Assembly: GCA_020638975.1 (NCBI GenBank)
Contig: JACKHN010000003.1
Location: 124,001 to 188,000 of the forward strand
Source of the DNA: Planctomycetaceae bacterium
Lineage (GTDB): Bacteria; Planctomycetota; Planctomycetia; Pirellulales; Pirellulaceae
Length of the DNA: 64,000 nt
Direction: 5' to 3'
Shown: positions 8,908 through 16,956 of the stretch, piece after piece
Layout of the letters: every line of letters begins with the position of its first letter
How positions within the stretch are numbered: the stretch's first letter is position 1
Notes under the pieces: model-generated
The model's database searches: none
What the model was told of the DNA's origin: nothing
What the model saw: the letters and a program-made list of their open reading frames with translations, nothing else
Translations under genes and position numbers: made by a program

Positions 8908-9435
8908 TCAGGTTGGGTTTTTCATCATCGCTTCGAGTTGTCGATGGCTCAGGAACAGGCGGTAGGGATGCCCAGGCAGTTCTTCGAAGTCCCATTTCTG
9001 ATAGAACCGCTTCACGTCGTCGTTGAGGCAGTCGAGAATGACAGCGACGAAGGCGAACGTGTCGCCAGCTTCGTAACAGTCTCGCAGCGATTGGGCCAAG
9101 AGAAGTCGCCCGAGACCTTGCCCCTGATAGTCTGCCGAGACGCCAAGCCAAGCCAGAATCGCGACCGGCAAAGCTCGACGCGGCAATCGCTTTGTCGCAT
9201 CAACCGGAAGGTCGCTGAAATCCACCTGCCCCGTCGCGACTGTGTAGTAACCCGCGATCCGCTCGCTTTCGTCGAGCAAGACCTTCGTCACGGAAAGGTG
9301 CTTCTTTTGGTGCTGCCAAGCTTTCGCCCGCAGCCAGTCGTCGACTTCCGACTGTCCGCTACTGAATTGCCGGCGCGGGTGGTCTTGCCTTAGTCTCTCC
9401 CAGCGGAATCCTTGCGGCAGCTTGACGCCACTCAT
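8908..9435 (-). CDS. GNAT-family acetyltransferase, toxin of a TacAT-type system
   Basis: This 175-residue GNAT acetyltransferase probably acts as a toxin by acetylating aminoacyl-tRNA, as TacT-type partners of DUF1778 antitoxins do. The start MSGVKLPQGF at 9435 overlaps the antitoxin stop by four bases (ATGA), which implies translational coupling. The acetyl-CoA loop is LGVSADYQGQGLGRLLL (R/Q-x-x-G-x-G/A). The C-terminal FYQKWDFEELP carries the conserved Tyr of GNAT motif B, and HPYRLFL is typical of this toxin branch. The frame is open up to 9510, but that extension lies inside the antitoxin gene. The key motifs look intact, so the toxin may be active. Confidence 0.88.
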   Translation of the reverse strand: MSGVKLPQGFRWERLRQDHPRRQFSSGQSEVDDWLRAKAWQHQKKHLSVTKVLLDESERIAGYYTVATGQVDFSDLPVDATKRLPRRALPVAILAWLGVSADYQGQGLGRLLLAQSLRDCYEAGDTFAFVAVILDCLNDDVKRFYQKWDFEELPGHPYRLFLSHRQLEAMMKNPT

Positions 9436-9701
9436 CCTTCGCCCCGCATCGTGCGGCCGAGGTCGCGTTGAGCTTTCGTCAGTTTCGGCGTAGCGTTCAA
9501 CGCGTTCCAAAACGTTTGTTGTTCATCGGGTGTCATCGCGATCGTGTTCTGCTCGGCTTGGACAACCTCGCGACGAGCCTGCGCGACGGTTACCATCCGT
9601 ACGTAATCACTGATGCTGACCTTGCGCAATTCCGCGGCTTTGGTCACACAGGACTTGCTGTCGTCATCGAGACGCACCATCAAGTGGCTTGACTTGGCCA
9701 T
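9432..9701 (-). CDS. DUF1778-family antitoxin (TacA-like)
   Basis: This 89-residue antitoxin of the ribbon-helix-helix DUF1778 family binds DNA through its N-terminal half and neutralises the GNAT toxin through its C-terminal half. SHLMVRLDDDSK is the predicted beta-strand of the RHH fold, and ISDYVRMVTVAQARR continues it. The tail MTPDEQQTFWNALNATPK resembles the toxin-neutralising region. I chose ATG 9701, behind GGAGAA. An upstream in-frame ATG at 9734 would add 11 residues and has a closer, poorer ribosome site. It overlaps the toxin start by four bases. A sigma-70-like promoter with an inverted repeat lies just upstream. Confidence 0.88.
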   Translation of the reverse strand: MAKSSHLMVRLDDDSKSCVTKAAELRKVSISDYVRMVTVAQARREVVQAEQNTIAMTPDEQQTFWNALNATPKLTKAQRDLGRTMRGEG

Positions 9702-9748
9702 CGCACTGTTCTCCGATCCTGTTCTTGTTGGCATTTCCTTCTACTACA

Positions 9749-9777
9749 AGTGTATTGCACATTGATATACATTTCAA
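9749..9777 (-). promoter_or_regulatory. Promoter and likely autoregulatory operator of the toxin-antitoxin pair
   Basis: Read on the minus strand, TTGAAA (9777-9772) and TACACT (9754-9749) are separated by exactly 17 bases, close to the sigma-70 consensus. Within it, TGTAT at 9751-9755 and ATACA at 9767-9771 form an inverted repeat overlapping the -10 box and spacer. This is where RHH antitoxins usually repress their own operon. That it works as an operator is inference. Confidence 0.65.
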
Positions 9778-9858
9778 GATCAAGACTTCGAGAAGGAGAC
9801 TGTGACATTTTCCAATGCTTGAACATCGAGGTCGATCTGGGGCGTTCCTTTGGCTGAG

Positions 9859-10185
9859 CAGGTCGAACGGTTTGAAGAGACCTTCTCCGAGCGATGCAAG
9901 TTACTGGGCACGAGTGATGAAGATGCCGAGGAACGTGAACTCAGGCTCGAAAGGTTCTAGCAAACATTGCTGGAACGTGCGGCACCAAGAACGAAGCTTC
10001 ACGGAAATATTACGCCGAAGAAATGGAACTACATCAGCACTGGGGCTGGTCACTATGGCCTTCAATACAACTACGTCGTGCTAAAGCACGTCGGTAGTAT
10101 TGAGTTTTACATCGCACTTTCGCACTTTCCGCACATCTCGCCTGCATTATGGCGTGATTTTCATGGGGTGTCGATTCGTTACTGA
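9859..10185 (+). pseudogene. DUF4268-like protein remnant
   Basis: The frame reads VERFEETFSERCKLLGTSDE and RELRLERF, then TAG at 9958-9960 where relatives have Trp, then QTLLERAAPRTKLHGNITP, GAGHYGLQYNYVV and GSIEFYIAL. The pattern 'FWQ.LLERA...T.LH.NI.P......GAG..GL.YNYV......VE.YI' recalls the C-terminal DUF4268 domain found with restriction-type nucleases. The reading frame also seems to break upstream near 9850, where FQCLNIEVDLGRSF lies in another frame. After about 10110 the similarity ends. It is a 5'-truncated, stop-containing relic. The family name is from memory of the motif and is uncertain. Confidence 0.5.
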
Positions 10186-12004
10186 TCGTAGGCCGTGGTT
10201 GGGATTCCGAGGAGTTGGAGGAGTTGACGGTGGAGGGGCGTGAGGGCGGTTGTGATCGATTCGGGTTTACGCGAAGTAGGGGACGTCAGCGTGTGACGCG
10301 ACAGCGGCGCGAAGTAGTCCAACACGCGTCGTGTTGTCGGACGGGTGCAGGGACGGCCTTCCGGGTACAACGGGATCGATGGCAGCTTCGCCGAGTCCAT
10401 TGCGCGACGCAGTTCGCGTTCCAATAACGATTGCACCATCAATGCAAAGAAGTAAACCGCCAACAGGCCGACGATCCGCTCCACGTTTTTCAAGTACACC
10501 GGAGCAACGCGGAAGTCCGTCTTCAACTGCGAGAAGCGTTTCTCAATGATCGGTTGACGCTTGTAAGCATCCAACACTTCCCGCGCCGTCCATTGGGGAA
10601 GGTTCGTCAGCAACGGAAATACGCCGTCGCCCGCCGACTCGCGGGCCAACCGCACCCCGTCCATTTCCCAACGGATCGTGAAACGCGTTTGCACTTCGCG
10701 AACGTACTTCGTCTGCGGGCTCGGACGACCGCGAGTCGCTTGCCGATACGAAGCCTCTTCGAGTTCCTCGATCTCGACTCGCAACAACTCACGCACCGCA
10801 TGCTCGCCGAGAATCGCATCGACTGCCGCCGCGACTTTCTCTCGTACACGAAAACGCGTGCGCGGACCCGTCAATCGATCTCGCAGCGTCGTCAAGTCGT
10901 TCATGGCTCGTTCCAGCCGCGTCGCGGGCCGCTGCATCGGACGCTTGTTTGCGGAGGCTGTGATACCACAGCAAGCGAAAACCTTCCTTCGTGGCATGCT
11001 CGTCCGCACAGACTTGCATGGCGTCCGTCAGATTGCCGTCTTCATCGACTTCGTGATACAAATCACTCCACTTGATCGACTTTGGTTGTTCGACCAGCCG
11101 CGAGCGAAACGTGGTGTTTTTCCTTCCGCGTCGCGGGCAAGACCGTGATGAAACGCCCGCCGCGACTGGCGATGTCACGCATCTGTTCGGTCGTGGCGAG
11201 CTTGCAGTCGGCGACATACACGAAGTCCTTGCGGCCCACGAGTTCCGCCAACAGTGTCCACGTTGCTCGATGCGTTTGATCGTCGACGACGTTGCCGCTG
11301 GCCGTTTGGAAATAGATCGGCACACCGCCATCGTTGGTCACGGTCAGGATATACAGCAGTTGCTTCAAGTCGGGCCGATGATCCTTGCTATGCCCCCCCA
11401 AGTAACTACCGGTGCCATCAGGCCAGCCAGCAGCCTTTCCACCTTCGCATCAGGATACTCGCCGCAAAACGACACCGTGGTCGAGTCGTTGTGCAACTCG
11501 TCGAGACTGAGGTCGAACTCCTGCACGACGTGCCTCACCACGTCCAGGATCAGGTTCGTGTTCAACGCGCGAGCCATGCGGTCCAAACAACGTCCGACGC
11601 GATCGTCGTTAAGCTGGTCGATATGCTGCGGTTGCAAGTCGAACAACTGGGGATCAAACTCGCGAGCCCACTCGGCCACGCCATACACGGGTTCCCGAGA
11701 GACCAGCAAGTTGGTGAGCAACAACAGGATGACTCGTGGCGTGGCGACTTTGGTGCGAGCATCCTCGCGCGGCAGATGTTGTTGGAGAAAATCGTGCAAC
11801 CGCATCCGTCGCAGCAAGCGTTGGAGAATCGGGATCGCTCCGACAGCATGTGTGACGAGCGTGGTACCGCGCTGGTGTTGGCGGTTCTTCCCGTCGCGGC
11901 GTTGTCGGCTCGAGCGGCGCGATTGGTCGCCGCCTGTTCAGTCGTTTTGTGGCTGGTTCGCTTCTTGACGGTTGACCGCTTGGCATACAATCATATCACC
12001 CCAA
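10164..12004 (-). mobile_element. Degenerate IS1634-type insertion sequence
   Basis: The element is defined mainly by its transposase. Possible ends are TGGGGTG at 10164-10170 and its complement CACCCCA at 11997-12003. The bases inside the two ends are also similar (GATTCGT against GATTGT), suggesting imperfect terminal inverted repeats. I do not see a convincing target-site duplication. The borders are approximate. It lies between a DUF4268-like relic and tRNA-Arg. Confidence 0.6.
10179..11990 (-). pseudogene. IS1634-family transposase, multiply frameshifted
   Basis: This DDE transposase gene is spread over several frames. The N-terminal part probably starts at ATG 11990 (MYAKRSTVKKRTSHK) and shifts into the frame with THAVGAIPILQRLLRRMRLH. 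The first Asp lies in NDSTTVSFCGEY. The frame is lost at a run of seven G (11393-11399) and continues as HSKDHRPDLKQLLYILTV with the second Asp in VYVADCKLAT. It shifts again near 11085 to KWSDLYHEVDEDG and FRLLWYHS, and again near 10955 to RLERAMNDLTTLRDRL. The last part holds the Glu in KRQPIIEKRFSQLKTDF and runs to the stop at 10179. At least three to four shifts make it non-functional unless some are sequence errors. Confidence 0.85.
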
Positions 12005-12118
12005 GCAAATAGACCGAAGTTACTGTTCCCGCATCCCGTAGCGCTGAGCTTGAGCGACGAAAGCACGACGAGAAAGCGGGCTGAGTCGTGAAGCATGCAG
12101 GGTGGGGCAGGTACAATC
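12005..12118. other. Intergenic spacer between insertion sequence and tRNA-Arg
   Basis: No gene is seen. The segment separates the right end of the degenerate insertion sequence from the hairpins that follow the tRNA-Arg gene on the minus strand. Confidence 0.4.
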
Positions 12119-12158
12119 ATGTGAAAAGTGTTTGTTGCCACGATTCGACTTTTCACAT
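12119..12158. repeat. 11-bp perfect inverted repeat downstream of tRNA-Arg
   Basis: ATGTGAAAAGT at 12119-12129 is the exact reverse complement of ACTTTTCACAT at 12148-12158, with an 18-base loop. It stands next to the tRNA trailer hairpin. It might be a second terminator element, a recombination site, or an end of a lost mobile element. Confidence 0.6.
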
Positions 12159-12165
12159 AAACGCC

Positions 12166-12192
12166 AGAAGCCCTTGCAGTGCAAGGGCTTCT
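12166..12192 (-). terminator. Hairpin after tRNA-Arg, likely processing/termination signal
   Basis: A perfect 13-bp stem with a single-base centre (AGAAGCCCTTGCA at 12166-12178 against 12180-12192) starts three bases after the tRNA 3' end. On the minus strand it is followed only by a short T run (GGCGTTT), so termination is likely but not textbook. Similar hairpins often follow planctomycete tRNAs, from memory. Confidence 0.7.
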
Positions 12193-12195
12193 GAG

Positions 12196-12269
<74 letters not shown>

Positions 12270-12358
12270 GGGAAGTGAACTATTCTATTTTCTTAAGCCG
12301 CTGACGCAAGTGGACGAAACACCGTGATATATCCTTACTCTGACGCACGCCCCACCGA

Positions 12359-13192
12359 TTACGGTTCGATTTGCACAAGTGCACGGCGGGCGGCGTCCGA
12401 GACTCTGGCATCAGGATCGTTCGCGAGAGCATTTAAGGGCTCGATCGCGGCGGTTGCACTGAGTCCGAGCTTTCCCAACACCGTCGCGGCCCAGAGTCGC
12501 ACTTCAGGTTGTGTGCTTTGAAGTTGCAAGGTCAGCGGCACGACAGCTTCCTCACCGAACGCAAGCATTGCATCGCCGGCAGCAACTTCGATCGCCAACC
12601 GCTCGCCAATCAAAGCCGCGATCTCGCGTTCGGCACGCTCCCTGAGACTTGCGATTTCGAGATCTGCTTGCATGAGGTCCGATCGCAACTCGTCGAGTCG
12701 TTCGCCGTACTCGTCGCTGAGAACCTGAGATTCGCGAAGCTGCTTTCGGAGCGAAGTTAGATCACTTTCAAGTTTTGCCTTCACCCCACGCGTCTGTTCC
12801 TCGCGATTGGCACCCGGTTCCTGAGCCAACAATTCCATGGCGAACGCAACCGACTCGTCTAGCTTTTCTTCCAGGGCACGGCACTCGGCGTTCCGCTGGT
12901 TTAGTTGCTGGCTCTTTTCTTGCAGTTGACTAGACGTCCGTTCCAAATTCGATTGCAGAATCGCCAATCGCTCGTTCGCTGCTGCAACAGCCGTGTAGTC
13001 GTAATGAATCGCCTTCGTCGCCGGGGTAACGCTCACCACACCCCGTTGGTTCTCTGAATCGGAGTCCAACGCAATCGGGGTGGAACTTCCGTTCTGGTAG
13101 TACACGAACGCGAGACGTGTCGAGACTCCTAGAACCAGTAGTACGATTGCATAGGCAGCGAGCACGAACAGACCATTGTGACGTCCGACCAT
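12359..13192 (-). CDS. Membrane-anchored coiled-coil protein with C-terminal HEAT repeats
   Basis: This 277-residue protein of unknown function starts at ATG 13192, which follows AAGGAG with good spacing; the ATG 18 bases upstream does not. Residues 6-30 (LFVLAAYAIVLLVLGVSTRLAFVY) form one membrane anchor. Residues about 75-195 are a long Glu/Gln/Leu-rich coiled coil. The last 70 residues contain HEAT/PBS-type repeats: EVRLWAATVLGKLG, then DARVSDAARRALVQI. It probably exposes the coil and HEAT repeats on one face of the membrane as a scaffold. It is downstream of the sulfatase on the same strand with a 61-base gap and may share its transcript. No enzymatic motif is seen. Confidence 0.75.
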   Translation of the reverse strand: MVGRHNGLFVLAAYAIVLLVLGVSTRLAFVYYQNGSSTPIALDSDSENQRGVVSVTPATKAIHYDYTAVAAANERLAILQSNLERTSSQLQEKSQQLNQRNAECRALEEKLDESVAFAMELLAQEPGANREEQTRGVKAKLESDLTSLRKQLRESQVLSDEYGERLDELRSDLMQADLEIASLRERAEREIAALIGERLAIEVAAGDAMLAFGEEAVVPLTLQLQSTQPEVRLWAATVLGKLGLSATAAIEPLNALANDPDARVSDAARRALVQIEP

Positions 13193-13253
13193 GACCGAAC
13201 TCCTTGGCATCGAGCAAAGGGTCGCGAGACAAGCTCGCGGATAACAACCCTCG

Positions 13254-15053
13254 CTATAACTTCTTCACGTACGCGTAGTAGCCACCGATCTCGTCGCCGT
13301 TCGCAGCATGGAAACGGGAACTCAATTGCGTAACTCCCGCCGCGAGCTTGAGTTTGAAGACGACCTCTTTTGCTCCAGGATCGACTACGGTCTCGGCACT
13401 CTGACCGCCAATCTCGACGGTTGCTTTCACCGCTTTGAACGCCTTGCCTTTCGTGGTGCGATAGGCCTTTACGCCGGGGACATCCGCGCCAGGCGGCAAT
13501 CCCGCTCCGATTGCAGTGTCCGATTCTTGAGGCCAACGTCGTATTCGAATTTCGTAGACGCCGTCTTCAACCACTTTCACATTCCAAAACCCAGTGTTAG
13601 CATCACCTGCCATCGCGCTGCGTACGGACGCGTGATTCCAGGGCGTCGAGCCAGTTGTGATCCAATCGTGGCAGGTCAATGTGGCCGGATTATCGTTGGC
13701 ATGTCCAAGATAGATAGAACAGTCCTGAGTAAACGTCGGCTCTAACTCCTGCCACCACGCGTCATAGAACGCTGTCAAACGCTGCATAACTTCGGGGTGC
13801 TTTGCCGCAACGTTCTGTGTTTGACCAGGATCGGCCTTGATGTCGTACAACTCCTTGCCGTTATTCAGCCGCCATTGACTCGTCATTACAGCGCTCTGAC
13901 GCCACTTGATCGGATCTTTAACACGTTGCGAATCGGTAACCAAAATACGATCCGGCCAGCTCTCGTCTGCCGCACTGGCCTTGCTTTCGAGCAACGGTCG
14001 AACGCTTCGACCATCGAACTTCACACCAGCGGGAGCATCAATGTCACACAGATCGATCAACGTCGGCAACACATCGACGTGCGCCGTAATTGGTGCGACA
14101 TCACGTCCGCCGGTAAGACCTCCTGCGGGCCAATACACAAAGAACGGAACTCGGTGACCACCGTCGTACTCGCTTCCCTTGAAGCCTCGCATCCCGGCGT
14201 TGAAGACTTGGCCGCCACTTGATGTGCCGTTGTCAGTCGTGAAGATGAAGATCGTGTTCTTCGCGAGTCCTTCCTTTGCGAGAAACTTGCGTAATTGACC
14301 GACGTTGTCATCAATGTTCGCGATCATGCCAAAGAAGTTTTGGACGTTGACGCCTAAATCCCTATAAGGAGCACTCGACGCTTCCGGCGAATGCATCGGG
14401 CCGTGCGGAGCGTTCGTGCTGATGTAGGCGAAGAATGGTTGACCTGCTTGCTTTTGTGTCTTGATGAAACGCTTTGCGTAATCGAAGAAGACATCGGTGC
14501 AGAAACCTTGAACCGACTCGGGCTTGCCGTTGTGAAAGTAACTGCCGTCGAAGTAGGCGTTGTCCCAATAGTCGGGTGTTTGTCCGACTCCGCCTCCACC
14601 ATGTCGCATCACTTCGGTATAGCCACGATCTTCCGGGCGATACGGATAGTTATCACCCAAATGCCACTTGCCGAACATCCCGGTGGCATAACCGCCGTCT
14701 TTAAAGACTTGCCCGATCGTGATCTCGTTTTCGCGAAGCAGCGATCGCCCCATGATCGTATGCCAGACACCGGTTCGATTTGTCCAGTGCCCCGTCTGCA
14801 ATGCGGAACGAGTCGGCGAACAAGTCGGCGCGACATGATAGTCCGTCAATCGAACTGCTTCGCGAAATAACTCGTCGATATTCGGAGTCTTGAGAGTTGG
14901 ATTGCCGTGACAGCTCAAATCGCCGTAACCTTGATCGTCGGTAATCACCAGAACGACATTCGGCTTCTCTGCCCCATGTCCGATCGACGATGAAGATCCC
15001 AGAAGGCTTGCTAGAAACGCGGCGAATAAAACATGGGAGATCTCTCGAGACAT
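13254..15053 (-). CDS. Secreted arylsulfatase-family sulfatase
   Basis: This 599-residue formylglycine-dependent sulfatase hydrolyses sulfate esters, probably of polysaccharides, a hallmark of marine planctomycetes. The start at ATG 15053 follows a GAGAGGAAG ribosome site. It gives a signal peptide (residues 1-28, hydrophobic HVLFAAFLASLLG); the longer frame to 15161 is not needed. Metal-binding DD is in VLVITDDQGYGDLS (residues 39-40). The nucleophile is C78 in CSPTRSALQTG, which must be converted to formylglycine by a maturase outside this window. GKWHLG and FTTDNGT supply further metal and sulfate ligands. About 150 residues after the catalytic core form a C-terminal extension of beta character. 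The substrate is not predictable. Confidence 0.95.
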   Translation of the reverse strand: MSREISHVLFAAFLASLLGSSSSIGHGAEKPNVVLVITDDQGYGDLSCHGNPTLKTPNIDELFREAVRLTDYHVAPTCSPTRSALQTGHWTNRTGVWHTIMGRSLLRENEITIGQVFKDGGYATGMFGKWHLGDNYPYRPEDRGYTEVMRHGGGGVGQTPDYWDNAYFDGSYFHNGKPESVQGFCTDVFFDYAKRFIKTQKQAGQPFFAYISTNAPHGPMHSPEASSAPYRDLGVNVQNFFGMIANIDDNVGQLRKFLAKEGLAKNTIFIFTTDNGTSSGGQVFNAGMRGFKGSEYDGGHRVPFFVYWPAGGLTGGRDVAPITAHVDVLPTLIDLCDIDAPAGVKFDGRSVRPLLESKASAADESWPDRILVTDSQRVKDPIKWRQSAVMTSQWRLNNGKELYDIKADPGQTQNVAAKHPEVMQRLTAFYDAWWQELEPTFTQDCSIYLGHANDNPATLTCHDWITTGSTPWNHASVRSAMAGDANTGFWNVKVVEDGVYEIRIRRWPQESDTAIGAGLPPGADVPGVKAYRTTKGKAFKAVKATVEIGGQSAETVVDPGAKEVVFKLKLAAGVTQLSSRFHAANGDEIGGYYAYVKKL

Positions 15054-15562
15054 CAAATCGCTTCCTCTCGGTCGAAAGGCACAGAAACAGGCAACAGAGT
15101 AGTGCCTTGCATTGTAGCCTTGCTGGGCGGGCTTCAGCCACTCCCAAATCTTGGAACCCACGGCCTTTCAGTTCTTCGATTTGAGGGAATTCGCTCGATG
15201 TTCTTCGCAACGGCAACTACCCCTTCGATACCACTTTCCTGGAACGCGTTTTCTAGAGATTTATCGCTGAGATCTGCACCTAGAACGACGAGAAATGCTA
15301 ACGCGATCATACGATGATTCCTCGCGACATCGACGAAGGACATGAGTGCCAAGAGTCTCGTCGTGTTGCGACGGCGGAAGTTGCGGTTCTGATATTACTT
15401 TGGCTCCGGGAAGGGATCTTGTTGGAGCGGCACAGGAAGTAGTATACATTGCGACGAACCGAAATGACCATCTCTCGCAGCTACGGGTTTTACTTCTTGT
15501 CACCGCGACAACTCGAGAAGACGTGTGCGATCGAACACGGTTTCGCAACGGCGAGTTCACAC
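15054..15562. other. Intergenic region, no supported gene
   Basis: About 500 bases lie between the divergent sulfatase and MoaD-like genes. Short frames exist on both strands, for example a 72-codon minus-strand frame at 15134-15352 and a 40-odd-codon plus-strand frame ending near 15443. None has a ribosome site or recognisable motif. The region probably holds the promoters of both flanking genes. Confidence 0.5.
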
Positions 15563-15841
15563 ATGACCGTTACCGTTCACATCCCCGCCAGCTTGCGAAG
15601 CTATTGCCACGAAGACCGATCAGAGCTTATGCTTTCCGCCGCGACAGTTCGCGAGGCACTGGAGCAACTTGAGCGGAACCAACCGGCGATCTATCAAAGT
15701 ATCTGCGATGAGACCGGTGCGATCCGCCGTCACATACATCTGTTTGTCAACAACTCTTTCATCAGCGACCGCCAAGGACTCGAGACCACACTCGCCCCAG
15801 GCGACGTCCTGTCGATCGTACCCGCAGTTTCAGGAGGTTGA
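15563..15841 (+). CDS. MoaD/ThiS-family ubiquitin-like sulfur carrier
   Basis: This 92-residue beta-grasp protein has the ThiS/MoaD fold. It starts MTVTVHIPASLRSY, has VREALEQLERNQPAI in the central helix, HIHLFVNN with a pattern matching MoaD strands, and APGDVLSIVPAVSGG at the end. The C-terminal Gly-Gly is the site that is adenylated and thiocarboxylated in this family. The frame is open from 15449, but similarity starts at ATG 15563. Its stop is inside the ribosome site of the BNR gene three bases later, so the two are translationally coupled. It may serve molybdopterin, thiamine or another sulfur transfer; the pairing suggests a dedicated role. Confidence 0.85.
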   Translation: MTVTVHIPASLRSYCHEDRSELMLSAATVREALEQLERNQPAIYQSICDETGAIRRHIHLFVNNSFISDRQGLETTLAPGDVLSIVPAVSGG

Positions 15842-15843
15842 TT

Positions 15844-16956
15844 ATGGCCGAACGTCTGGTCATCTGTATCGGAACCAAGAAGGGCTTGTTTGTCGCCGAA
15901 GGGGCAAAGACGCGGCGCAAGTTCGAGCTGCGTGGGCCGTTCGGAAACGGAGTTCCCGTCTATTCGTCGCTGATCGACACACGCGGCACGCCAAAACTTT
16001 ATGCATCGAGTTGCAATCCGTGGTTCGGGATGAAGGTGCTGATCTCGAAAGATCTTGGCAAGAAGTTCAAAGAAACCAAGTCGGCTCCCGCGTTCCCGAA
16101 GGACGATGGACGAGCGCTTGCCAACATCTGGGCAATCGAACCGGGACTCGGCAAGAAAGATTTGTTTTGTGGCGTGGAACCTGCGTCGCTCTTTCACAGC
16201 ACCAACGGAGGCGACTCGTGGGAGTTGGTTTCCGGCATCAGCAATCATGATCACGCGAAACAGTGGCAACCGGGCAACGGCGGTTTGTGCATGCACACGA
16301 TCTACCGCGATGGCAACCGGATTCATCTGGGCATCTCGACGGGCGGCCATTACTTGAGCGAGGACGGCGGCGCGACCTTCCAAGCCGCCAACAACGGAGT
16401 CGGCGCGGGATTCTCGCCCGATCCGTATCCCGAGTTCGGCCAGTGCGTTCACAAGATCGCTGGGCACAAGGACGCGCCAGGCCGACTCTACATGCAGAAT
16501 CATGGCGGCTGGTCCGAATGGACTGGCCCCGGCGGCGCGCGCCCAGACATCGGCGTACTCCGCAGCGACGATCACGGTCACACGTGGCGATCCATCGCCA
16601 AAGGATTGCCCTCCGACTTCGGTTTCCCGATTATTGTGCATCCGCATGATCCGGATACGGTCTACGTGATGCCACATGAACCGATGACTCGTGCATGCCC
16701 TGGCGGAGCGCCAGCGGTGTGGCGGAGTGAGAATGGCGGTAATTCGTGGACGCGGTCATCGAAGGGGATGCCGAAGAACGAAAGTTACTTCACCGTTCTT
16801 CGCGATGCGATGGACATTGACCATCTGAAATCGCCTGCACTCTATTTCGGGACGACAACCGGGCAGCTATGGATTGGACGTGACGGCGGCGAAGAGTGGA
16901 ACTGCGCCTTCGATTCGCTCCCGCCCATCAATTGTGTGAAGGTTGCGGTGGTCTGA
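15844..16956 (+). CDS. BNR/Asp-box beta-propeller protein (sialidase-like)
   Basis: This 370-residue protein is of the WD40/YVTN/BNR-like superfamily. Five Asp-boxes (S/T-x-D-x-G-x-x-W/F) are visible: STNGGDSWE, SEDGGATFQ, RSDDHGHTW, RSENGGNSW and GRDGGEEWN. These mark successive propeller blades as in sialidases and photosystem assembly factors. There is no signal peptide, so it is probably cytoplasmic. No catalytic Arg triad of true sialidases is evident. ATG 15844 follows GGAGG at 15833-15837, which overlaps the end of the MoaD-like gene. Its 3' end overlaps the convergent epimerase gene by 29 bases. Its function is unknown; I infer a link to the sulfur carrier. Confidence 0.85.
   Translation: MAERLVICIGTKKGLFVAEGAKTRRKFELRGPFGNGVPVYSSLIDTRGTPKLYASSCNPWFGMKVLISKDLGKKFKETKSAPAFPKDDGRALANIWAIEPGLGKKDLFCGVEPASLFHSTNGGDSWELVSGISNHDHAKQWQPGNGGLCMHTIYRDGNRIHLGISTGGHYLSEDGGATFQAANNGVGAGFSPDPYPEFGQCVHKIAGHKDAPGRLYMQNHGGWSEWTGPGGARPDIGVLRSDDHGHTWRSIAKGLPSDFGFPIIVHPHDPDTVYVMPHEPMTRACPGGAPAVWRSENGGNSWTRSSKGMPKNESYFTVLRDAMDIDHLKSPALYFGTTTGQLWIGRDGGEEWNCAFDSLPPINCVKVAVV

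Noticed and set aside
11254..12012. 252-codon plus-strand frame over the IS1634 element
   Set aside because: Shadow of the frameshifted transposase, whose conserved blocks are all on the minus strand.
15134..15352. 72-codon minus-strand frame between the sulfatase and MoaD-like genes
   Set aside because: It has no ribosome site or recognisable family; kept only as part of the gap description.
15844..16956. BNR protein as a true sialidase
   Set aside because: Asp-boxes are present, but the FRIP motif and the catalytic Arg triad/Tyr are not evident and there is no signal peptide.
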